A stretch of DNA of 64,000 bases from Brevundimonas vesicularis NBRC 12165 (GTDB lineage Bacteria; Pseudomonadota; Alphaproteobacteria; Caulobacterales; Caulobacteraceae): positions 148,524 through 212,523 of the forward strand of contig NZ_BCWM01000003.1 of the NCBI RefSeq assembly GCF_001592205.1. The letters run 5' to 3'. Positions 1 through 6,871 of this stretch are shown piece by piece. Under the pieces are notes generated by a model that saw only the letters and a program-made list of their open reading frames with translations, was not told where the DNA came from and did not search any database. Position 1 is the first letter of the stretch. Each line of letters starts with the position of its first letter. The translations under genes and the position numbers were made by a program.

Positions 1-462
1 CCAGGCCAGTTTTTCGCGGCTGCCGTAATGGTCGTCATACAGGGTGTCGATCATCGTCATCGGCCCGGGCAGAGCCCATTTGATCGGCTGGTCGGTCTGA
101 GCCCGCAGAAACTTGGCGTCCTCGACGAAGACCGATTTCGGACGGCTGACGGCGCCCACGACCACCGGGACGCTGGCGTCGTAGCGATCGCGAATTCGCA
201 TGGTCTTGCGGTTCTCGAAATCGACGCCGTCGAGGTGTTCGATGAAGGTCGTGACGAAATGCTGGCGGGTCTGTTCGCCGTCGCTGACGATGTCGATGCC
301 GGCCCGGCGCTGATCGTCGAGCGACAGGCGCAGGGCGTCCTGTTTGGCCTCGATCAGGTCGTCGCCCTGCAGCTTCCAAGGCGACCAGAGCGTCTCGGGC
401 TCGGCCAGCCAGACGGGTTTGGGCAGGCTGCCGGCGGTCGAGGTCGGGAGAAGGGTTTTCAT
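1..462 (-). CDS. mesD: MesD-type core methionine synthase (partial, 3' end outside window)
   Basis: The reading frame begins at the ATG at 462 and runs off the window edge, so only the first 154 residues are visible. It starts MKTLLPTSTAGSLPKP and continues with a MetE C-terminal-like (UROD/MetE barrel) sequence, including GIDIVSDGEQTR and WALPGPMTMIDTL. A full MetE would carry an N-terminal domain of about 400 residues before this point, and here there is none. Single-domain MetE relatives next to a DUF1852 gene are the MesD family, described as folate-independent methionine synthases that need the DUF1852 partner MesX. The gene lies 29 bases behind mesX and is probably cotranscribed from the B12-riboswitch leader. 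The methyl donor is not known from the sequence. The family call rests mainly on the short form plus the DUF1852 neighbour. Confidence 0.85.
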   Translation of the reverse strand, partial: MKTLLPTSTAGSLPKPVWLAEPETLWSPWKLQGDDLIEAKQDALRLSLDDQRRAGIDIVSDGEQTRQHFVTTFIEHLDGVDFENRKTMRIRDRYDASVPVVVGAVSRPKSVFVEDAKFLRAQTDQPIKWALPGPMTMIDTLYDDHYGSREKLAW

Positions 463-491
463 GAGGGGAGACTCTGAAATCTGGAAACTGA

Positions 492-1478
492 TCAGGCGGC
501 GGCGAAGGCGGCCGACCATTGGTCGAGACGGGCGCGGTGCGGCTTGATGAACCGCTCCTCGACGAAACGGCCCTGCTCGACGGCCAACCGACTGCGCTCG
601 TCGCGGTCGTAGACGATGCGGGTCAGCGAATAGTCCTGCGCCTTCAGGCTGGGCTGATACTGCTCGGTCGCCGGGGAGTTGGCGTTGTAGATTTCGGGCC
701 GATAGATCTTCTGGAAGGTCTCCATCGTGGCGATGGTGCTGGCCAGTTCGAGGTCGGTGTAGTCGCTGGTGAGGTCGCCGACATGGTACAGGGCGAACGG
801 CGCGACGCTGCCCGGTGGCATGAAGTAGCGGACCTTCATCCCCATCTTCGCGAAATACCGATCGGTCGGCGAGAAGGCGTCGTTGCCGTATTCCAGGCCC
901 AACACGGGATGGTCGAAGCCGGTGCGGTGATAGGTCTTGTTGCTGGAGACGCTGAGGCAGATGACCGGCGGCTTGGTGAAGTTGTCGCGATAGGCGCGCG
1001 ACGCCAGAAAGTGCCGGAACAGCTTGCCGTGCAGATCACCGAAATCGTCCGGCACGCCGCCGTTCGGGTGCGCCTTCAGGTGTTCGGGCAGGACTACGCT
1101 GAAGTCGTAGTCACGGACATAGGAGGAGAAGTTGTTGCCCACGATCCCATCGATCCGCCGGCGCGTCTCCTTGTCTATGATCGTCGTCTGCAGGATTTCG
1201 ATCAGCGGAAAGGCGTCGTCGCGCGCCGAGCAAAGGCTCATCTCGACCGAGACGATCTGAAGCTCCAGCGCATAGCGATCGCCCCTCGGATTGTCGTGGT
1301 GCGCCAGCGAGTTGAAGCGGTTGTCGATCATCCGCAGGGTATTGCGCAGATTGTCCCGGCGGCTCTCGCCTCGCGCCAGGTTGGCGAAATTGGTGGTGAT
1401 CCTCGTCGTCTCGGCGGGACGATAGTCTTCGTCGAGCGCGGTCCGCTTGATCCTGAATGTGAACTCGGTGCTCGCCAT
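492..1478 (-). CDS. mesX: DUF1852 family protein, MesX partner of core methionine synthase
   Basis: A 328-residue protein starting MASTEFTFRIKRTALDEDY, which is typical of DUF1852. No signal peptide or membrane segment is seen, so it is probably cytoplasmic. DUF1852 proteins (MesX) are known to be required for the activity of the MesD-type methionine synthase, and an oxygen-dependent role has been proposed. The gene sits directly upstream of mesD and directly downstream of a cobalamin riboswitch on the same strand. That fits a B12-independent route to methionine which is shut off when cobalamin is available. The biochemical role of MesX in this organism is inferred from the family and context. 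Confidence 0.88.
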   Translation of the reverse strand: MASTEFTFRIKRTALDEDYRPAETTRITTNFANLARGESRRDNLRNTLRMIDNRFNSLAHHDNPRGDRYALELQIVSVEMSLCSARDDAFPLIEILQTTIIDKETRRRIDGIVGNNFSSYVRDYDFSVVLPEHLKAHPNGGVPDDFGDLHGKLFRHFLASRAYRDNFTKPPVICLSVSSNKTYHRTGFDHPVLGLEYGNDAFSPTDRYFAKMGMKVRYFMPPGSVAPFALYHVGDLTSDYTDLELASTIATMETFQKIYRPEIYNANSPATEQYQPSLKAQDYSLTRIVYDRDERSRLAVEQGRFVEERFIKPHRARLDQWSAAFAAA

Positions 1479-1597
1479 GGTCTCTGCCGTTGATGCTGTG
1501 GCGAGACAGCGGACAGGGACGCGCGACCGCTCGCGCGCAGTCGTCCCGTCGCGGCGTTCATGCGACCTGACCGGACACCCCGCCGGAGGACGTTATC

Positions 1598-1790
1598 TGT
1601 CGGGGCAGGTCTCCTGGCTCACGGGTCACGGCTTCGGGTCCGGCCTTCCCAACGTACGAAGACGTCAGTGACACGAAATGGACCTTCGGCTCGCCGCTCA
1701 CAGTTGCGGGGGCAGCGCTGGCATCGCACCGGCTTCCCTCTTAGCTCCGCGTCGCCCGGAGGCGACGCGCAGAACCTCGACCGCCTCATG
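1598..1790 (-). promoter_or_regulatory. Cobalamin (B12) riboswitch upstream of mesX-mesD
   Basis: Read on the minus strand, the stretch near 1705-1745 contains the B12 box: AGGGAAGCCGGTGCGATGCC followed by CCCCCGCAACTGTGAG. The 3' P1 side, GAGCCAGGAGACCTGCC, lies at about 1602-1620, and a matching 5' element (GGTTCTGCG) lies near 1775. These are the conserved sequences of the AdoCbl-class riboswitch. About 120 bases separate it from the mesX ATG. That spacer holds a perfect 6-bp GC hairpin (1521-1536) without a U-run, so control could be translational or Rho-dependent. Expected behaviour is repression of mesXD by cobalamin. Confidence 0.92.
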
Positions 1791-1868
1791 AGACGCGCAC
1801 TCGACGCCGAAGTCAAGAAACCCATAAGGATATCCTTATGTGTTTGGCCGGCGTTGGCTTAGCCGTCG

Positions 1869-4382
1869 TCAATCCGAACGAAGAGCCAGCGCCGGTCGTT
1901 GCGAAAGGGCGTGCACGGCCGCCACACCGCCGCCCAAGGCCGCGACGCCCGTGGCGCTGGTAAGAAGAAGAACGACGCCGGGCCAGTCCACGCTCCAGCT
2001 TGCCTTGAAGGCGAGGGTCACGACCGGCCACGCGCCGGCGGCGCCGAGAAGGAGGCCGGCGAGACCGGCGATCGCGCCGACCAGGCTGTACTCCACGAGA
2101 TAGGCGGTTAGAATCTGGGCGTGGGAACCGCCCAGCACCTTGAGCACGGCGGCCTCGCGCGCCCGCTCGCGCACGCCCGCCGCAATGGCCCCGATCAGGA
2201 CGAGCAGGCCCGCGAGACCGGCGACGGCCGCGGCCCCGCGAATGGCCAGGGCGAGGCGGTCGAACAGGGTGGCGGCGGCCTCGAGCTGCTCGCGGACGCT
2301 GATGATGTTCACCTCTCGGAAGTCTGCGCCCAGCGCCTGCGTCAGGGCGCGTTCTTCGGCGGGGGAGGCGCGGGCGATGGCGACGCTGCGCGGATTGGCG
2401 CCTTGGATGGCGGCTGCGTTCAGGACGAGCAGAAAGTTGGTCCCGAACCCGCCCGGCTCGGTCCGACGAAGGGCGGCGATGCGCACATCCATCTCGCGGC
2501 CCAGCAGTTGCAGGGTCAGGCTGTCGCCCACCTTGAGATCGGCGGCCTTGGCCAGATCCCGAGAGAGCGCGATCTGAGGCGGACCGGCATAGTCGGCGGC
2601 CCACCATTTGCCGGACACGACATTCGCATCGTCCGGCGCGCCGGCTAGGGCGGACAGGAGAATATCCTGATCGAAGGCCCAGCGTTCGCCTTGAGGCAGG
2701 GCGTCCACATCGACCGGCGCGCCCTTCAACCGCACGATCCGCCCGGTCAGGAGGGGAAGGCGCCGATAGCGATCCGGTCCGGGCGTCGCCATCACCTTCG
2801 CCACCGCCGCATCGAACGCCGCGCCGCGATCAGCGGGGATTTCCGTGAAGACGACGGATGGGGCCGATCGTGGTGCGACCTCGGTGATCTGACCCAGCAG
2901 GCTGGATTGGATCAGGACGACCATGGCCAGAAGCGCGACGCCCAGGCCGATGGCGGGGGAGGCGGTGCGCGCCGCCGAGCGCGGCCCGGCGAGATTGGCA
3001 AGTCCCAGCCGCACCGCCCCGCCGGCGTGTCGTCTCAAACGCCCGGCCAGGAAGGCCGCAGTACGGCCGAGCGCCCACAGAAGGGCGAAGGCGACGACCG
3101 TGCCGCCGATCAACGCCGCCGCTGCAAGCTTGGACGGCGCGGTCCAAAGGGCCAGACCCGCCAATCCCATAGCGGCCAGGACAGCGAAGACCAGCTCGAC
3201 GCCGAGAACCGGTCGGTCGGTAAGCTGGCGACGGAACAAGGCGGAAGGCGGTGTGGCGCGGGCGCGGGCCAGGGGTGCGAGCGCGAAGGCGGCGGCCGCC
3301 AGAAGGCCGAATGCTCCGGCCTTGACCAGTGGCGCCGGATAGACCGCGAAGAGGGCGGGGATGGGCAGGCTGTCCTTCGCCAGCACGCCGATGACCAGCG
3401 GTGCGACGGCCCCGATCAACAGCCCGATAGCGACCCCGACGGCGGCCAACACGCCGATCTGGATCAGATAGATGTCGCGGATCAGCCCGCCCTCGGCGCC
3501 GAGCGCCTTCAGCGTCGCGATCGACGGTTTGCGCCCCTCAAGATAGGCCGAGACAGCGCCCCCGACGCCGAGCCCGCCGGCCACCAGGGACGCAAGACCG
3601 ATGAAGCCCAGGAAATACTCCAACTGATCGATCAGCCGTCCGGCGCCGGCGGCGGCCTCCGACCGATCCCGGGCTTCGAGCCGGCTCTGCGGAAACCGTT
3701 TTTCGACGCCAGCGATGGCGGCCTTGGGGTCGACGTCGCCGGGAAGGGCGATGCGCACAGCCTCGCCGAACAGGCCGCCGGGCGCGAGCAGGCCGGCCTG
3801 TTCGACGGCGGGGACCGTCGTCACCACGCGCGGCCCGAGCGCAAAGCCCCGGCCAAGTCGGTCAGGTTCGGCCAGAAGGACGGCGCGGGCGACGTACCGC
3901 GCGCCGCCGACGGTGAAGGTGTCGCCGAGCTTGAGATTCAATCGGTCCAGCAGGCCCTGTTCGACGACGGCCCCCGCTATACCGTTCTCGACGCGCAAGG
4001 CTGTAGCCAGATCCGGGGCGCCGGACATTTCGACCGCCCCGACAAGCGGGTAGGCCGCGTCGACCCCCCGCATATCGACCAGACGACGCTGGCCGGTTCC
4101 GGTTTCGGCCATGCCGTTGGCTCGCACCGAATAGGCCACGGGTCCCATCGCGGCGAAAGCGGCGCGTTGGTCGGGGCTGAACCGGCCCTGGTCGAGGCTG
4201 AACACCACATCGCCGCCGAGAATCTCCCGCGCCTGACTGGCCAGCCCCTGGCGGAAGGCCTCTGCGGTCGATCCCGAGGCGGCGATCGCCGCCACGCCCA
4301 GCGCCAGACAGGCCAGAAAGATTCGAAATCCCGCAACTCCGGAACGGAGTTCGCGGCGGGCGAAGCGGAAGGCGAGCCTCAT
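1869..4382 (-). CDS. FtsX-like ABC transporter permease (YbbP type)
   Basis: An 837-residue integral inner-membrane protein. There is an N-terminal membrane anchor (residues about 17-40, RIFLACLALGVAAIAASG), a periplasmic MacB-like domain, and two FtsX permease blocks (about 255-380 and 700-830). Additional hydrophobic segments occur near residues 400-500. The length matches the large YbbP-class permeases, which carry roughly ten membrane segments. Its start overlaps the end of the ATPase gene by 4 bases, so the two form an operon. Together with the divergent arylesterase gene this is the conserved tesA-ybbA-ybbP neighbourhood of proteobacteria. The substrate of this exporter class is not established; lipid or lysophospholipid handling is a guess based on the esterase neighbour. 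Confidence 0.9.
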   Translation of the reverse strand: MRLAFRFARRELRSGVAGFRIFLACLALGVAAIAASGSTAEAFRQGLASQAREILGGDVVFSLDQGRFSPDQRAAFAAMGPVAYSVRANGMAETGTGQRRLVDMRGVDAAYPLVGAVEMSGAPDLATALRVENGIAGAVVEQGLLDRLNLKLGDTFTVGGARYVARAVLLAEPDRLGRGFALGPRVVTTVPAVEQAGLLAPGGLFGEAVRIALPGDVDPKAAIAGVEKRFPQSRLEARDRSEAAAGAGRLIDQLEYFLGFIGLASLVAGGLGVGGAVSAYLEGRKPSIATLKALGAEGGLIRDIYLIQIGVLAAVGVAIGLLIGAVAPLVIGVLAKDSLPIPALFAVYPAPLVKAGAFGLLAAAAFALAPLARARATPPSALFRRQLTDRPVLGVELVFAVLAAMGLAGLALWTAPSKLAAAALIGGTVVAFALLWALGRTAAFLAGRLRRHAGGAVRLGLANLAGPRSAARTASPAIGLGVALLAMVVLIQSSLLGQITEVAPRSAPSVVFTEIPADRGAAFDAAVAKVMATPGPDRYRRLPLLTGRIVRLKGAPVDVDALPQGERWAFDQDILLSALAGAPDDANVVSGKWWAADYAGPPQIALSRDLAKAADLKVGDSLTLQLLGREMDVRIAALRRTEPGGFGTNFLLVLNAAAIQGANPRSVAIARASPAEERALTQALGADFREVNIISVREQLEAAATLFDRLALAIRGAAAVAGLAGLLVLIGAIAAGVRERAREAAVLKVLGGSHAQILTAYLVEYSLVGAIAGLAGLLLGAAGAWPVVTLAFKASWSVDWPGVVLLLTSATGVAALGGGVAAVHALSQRPALALRSD

Positions 4383-5071
4383 GCAGAGGCCTGCGCCGGG
4401 GCGACGACCTGGCCGTCGCGCATCGTCACGATCCGGTCCGCGCGCGCGGCGAGACGGTCGTCATGGGTCACCATGATCAGGGCCGCGCCGCTGTCGCGCA
4501 CGAGGTCGAACAGCAAGTCGGCGACCAAAGCGCCGTTGGTCCCGTCCAGATTTCCGGTCGGTTCGTCAGCGAACAGAAGCTCGGGCCCGACCGCCAGGGC
4601 GCGGGCCAGGGCGACGCGCTGCTGCTCGCCGCCGGACATCTGGTGAGGATAATGCGACCGCCGGGCGCCCAGGCCGACCCGCTCCAGCCAGCTGCGCGCC
4701 AAGGCCACTGCTCCCGGCCTGTGGGCCAACTCCAGCGGCGCGGACACATTTTCCTCGGCCGTCATATTGGGCAGGAGGTGGAAGCTTTGAAAAACCAGAG
4801 CGGCGCGCCCCCGACGCAGGCGGGCGCGGCCGTCCTCGCCCAGCGCGGCCATATCCTGACCGAACAGCATGGCCCGACCCCGGGTCGGGGTTTCCAGCCC
4901 TGCGGCGATGGAAATCAGCGAGGATTTGCCCGATCCGGAGGGGCCGACGATGGCGACCGTCTCGCCCGGCGCTACGACCAGGTCCACGCCGCGAAGGATT
5001 TCCACGGGTCCTGCCGCCGAAGGCAGGGTGAGGACGACGCCGTCGAGGACGAGCGGGGCGGCTGAAGCCAT
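4379..5071 (-). CDS. ABC transporter ATP-binding protein (YbbA/LolD-like)
   Basis: A 230-residue cytoplasmic ATPase. It has Walker A GPSGSGKSSL (about residues 39-48), the Q-loop region VFQSFHLLPNMTAEEN, signature MSGGEQQRVALARAL, Walker B LLFADEPTGNLD and the H-loop IMVTHDD. This belongs to the MacB/LolD/YbbA group, which pairs with FtsX-fold permeases, and the permease gene overlaps its 3' end (ATGA). It would power the permease encoded at 1869-4382. The start at 5071 faces the esterase gene across a roughly 60-bp divergent promoter region. Confidence 0.92.
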   Translation of the reverse strand: MASAAPLVLDGVVLTLPSAAGPVEILRGVDLVVAPGETVAIVGPSGSGKSSLISIAAGLETPTRGRAMLFGQDMAALGEDGRARLRRGRAALVFQSFHLLPNMTAEENVSAPLELAHRPGAVALARSWLERVGLGARRSHYPHQMSGGEQQRVALARALAVGPELLFADEPTGNLDGTNGALVADLLFDLVRDSGAALIMVTHDDRLAARADRIVTMRDGQVVAPAQASA

Positions 5072-5131
5072 CGATATGTCGCCTGCTGGATTGGGGTGAG
5101 GAAAGCCGATCCCTATATGGGGGCGCAGATC

Positions 5132-5851
5132 ATGACTCCAAAGCCCTCCTCACCCATGCCGTCCATTCCACGCCGCACGCTCCTGACCGGAGGGGTGGGG
5201 CTCGTGCTCGCCGGATGCAGCGCCTCGAAAGAGGACACGTCAGAGACCCCAGCTAAGCCCTCGGTCTCGCCTTCACCCACGGCCGCACCTTCGGACGGAC
5301 CCGAAAAAATCGTGACCCTGTTGGGCGATTCCATCACCGCCGGATTCGGCCTACCTTCCGCCGAGGCTCTGCCTGTGCGCCTGGAACAGGCGTTGAGGGC
5401 AAAGGGGCTCAGAGTGAGGGTTCGCGGCGCCGGGGTTTCGGGCGACACGACCGGCGGCGGACTGGCCCGGGTCGGCTACAGCGTCCAGGACGACACCGAC
5501 CTGTGCGTCGTCGCCCTGGGGGGAAATGACATGCTACAGGGCGTGGATCCCAAAACGGTTCGGGCCAATCTTGAGGCGATCATCGCGTCGCTGAAGGCGC
5601 GCGATATTCCCGTCCTGCTCGCAGGGATGAAGGCCCCGCCTCAATACGGCGCCTACGCCGTCGAGTTTGACCGCATCTTCGCGGACCTGGCGCGCAAGGA
5701 AGATGTTCCGACCTATCCTTTCCTGCTGGAAGGCGTGGCCCTGGATCGCCGTTATAATCAGCCAGACGGCATCCACCCCAACGCTGAAGGGGTGCGCATC
5801 ATCGTCGACGGATTGGCGCCGGTCGTGGCGGCTGCACTGTCTGGGGGTTAA
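5132..5851 (+). CDS. Arylesterase / TesA-like SGNH hydrolase lipoprotein
   Basis: A 239-residue secreted esterase. The N-terminus has a positively charged stretch (PRRTLL), a hydrophobic core and the lipobox LAGC, so the mature protein is probably lipid-anchored in the periplasm. A Pro/Ser/Thr-rich linker follows. The catalytic blocks are GDSITAGFG (block I, Ser), GVSGDTTGGG (block II), GGNDMLQG (block III) and DGIHPNAEG (block V, Asp/His), which define the TesA-type SGNH hydrolases. ATG codons at 5096, 5117 and 5156 are alternatives. I chose 5132, which follows the purine-rich GGGGGCG and leaves a normal signal length. It is divergent from the ABC exporter, a conserved arrangement. The natural ester substrate is unknown. 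Confidence 0.88.
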   Translation: MTPKPSSPMPSIPRRTLLTGGVGLVLAGCSASKEDTSETPAKPSVSPSPTAAPSDGPEKIVTLLGDSITAGFGLPSAEALPVRLEQALRAKGLRVRVRGAGVSGDTTGGGLARVGYSVQDDTDLCVVALGGNDMLQGVDPKTVRANLEAIIASLKARDIPVLLAGMKAPPQYGAYAVEFDRIFADLARKEDVPTYPFLLEGVALDRRYNQPDGIHPNAEGVRIIVDGLAPVVAAALSGG

Positions 5852-5950
5852 GGCAGGCGGCGAAGGTCACGGGATCGCCCTTGAACCCCCGGTCTCCCAT
5901 CGCCATTTCGGGTTTGCCCCTCCTGGGCGTTTCCTCCCAGACCGACTTTC

Positions 5951-5985
5951 GGCCTCGTCGCCCCGCGCGACGGGGCCTATTTTTG
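5951..5985 (+). terminator. Rho-independent terminator after the arylesterase
   Basis: GGCCTCGTCGC pairs with GCGACGGGGCC (11 bp with one G-U pair) around a short loop and is followed by TATTTTTG. It is oriented for the plus strand and lies about 100 bases after the esterase stop. Confidence 0.72.
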
Positions 5986-5998
5986 TCCGAAACGACAC

Positions 5999-6763
5999 AT
6001 GTCCGAGCGCCTTATGCCCAAAGCCAACGACACCGAGCATCTGCGCTTCACGCTGAAGGGCGAAAGCGGCCCATTCTGGCAAACGAATGCAACGATTGCT
6101 TCAGTCGGCAGTGGAACGGCTCTGCTCGACGGCCTGGATCGCCAAATCGCCGCGCGCATCGCCGATCTCCGCCGGGCAGGAGAGGGGCGTTGGACACTCG
6201 ACTTAGAGGTTCGGGCGCGGCCGTGATTGGACCGCGTGTGCAAGCTCGTGCACCTGGGTCTGCCCGGACTCCGATGCCAGCGGCCATGGCCTATCGTCCA
6301 AACAGCTGGCTGATGGTTCGCGGCTCTTTGTCCCAAGGGGTCCGCCCGCACCGAACCCTCTGCAGATTCATCAACCGAACTTCGAACGATCGAACGCACG
6401 GCGCAACTATGCAGCCTGCGCCGTCCAACTGGTCATCAAGGCCAAGGCCATCTCTGCTCTGACCACCAGTAACGACTACAGCACCAGCGAGGGTCGGATT
6501 GAGAGCCGGTCCAGCAACAGCTGCGAGCGTCCGAGGGGCTGGACTTCAGGCTCTACTACAGCGTGCGCGGCACGCCTCTGGGCGACTGGCGCCTGAGTGT
6601 CAACGCCAGCCGGAAGTTGAAGCTCTATCAAGAGGCCAGCGAACAGCATCAGATTCTGCTGGCCGCCTTGGCCGCCGGCACGATCTCGGGCGTCAGCATG
6701 GGCGGCGTCGAGGAACTGGTGCGCCGCAACGGCCGACCGGAATGGAAGGTTACGGCCTCCTGA
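5999..6763 (+). pseudogene. Probable decayed gene of unknown function (two frame changes)
   Basis: Three open stretches in alternating frames look like one former gene. The first, 5999-6226 (75 residues, MSERLMPKANDTEHLRFTL), ends at a TGA. A second frame is open from 6207 to about 6500 (…CAVQLVIKAKAISALTTSN). The third returns to the first frame from 6503 to 6763 (…DFRLYYSVRGTPLGDW… to …RNGRPEWKVTAS). The two changes compensate, so the reading resumes in the original frame. Codon use is less GC3-biased than in neighbouring genes, which fits decay or foreign origin. I do not recognise the family. Alternatively the 75-residue reading frame could be a genuine small protein and the rest non-coding. 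It is isolated between two terminators. Confidence 0.35.
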
Positions 6764-6812
6764 CCTGGAACCTGGGCCGGTGGGTGTCGCCGCGCTGATC
6801 TGGTCTCCAGAC

Positions 6813-6848
6813 AGAAAAATGGAGGCGAAGACTGCGGTCTTCGCCTCC
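6813..6848 (-). terminator. Rho-independent terminator of the M14 peptidase gene
   Basis: A perfect 12-bp stem, GGAGGCGAAGAC pairing with GTCTTCGCCTCC around a 4-base loop (6821-6848). On the minus strand it is followed by ATTTTTCTG. It lies about 25 bases past the stop codon of the peptidase gene. Confidence 0.85.
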
Positions 6849-6871
6849 CTTTCGCTTGTTCGATCAGCCGA

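Noticed and set aside
2691..4646. 651-residue open frame on the plus strand
   Set aside because: It is antisense to the FtsX permease gene, rich in Arg, Gln and Gly, without domain motifs; a GC-bias shadow.
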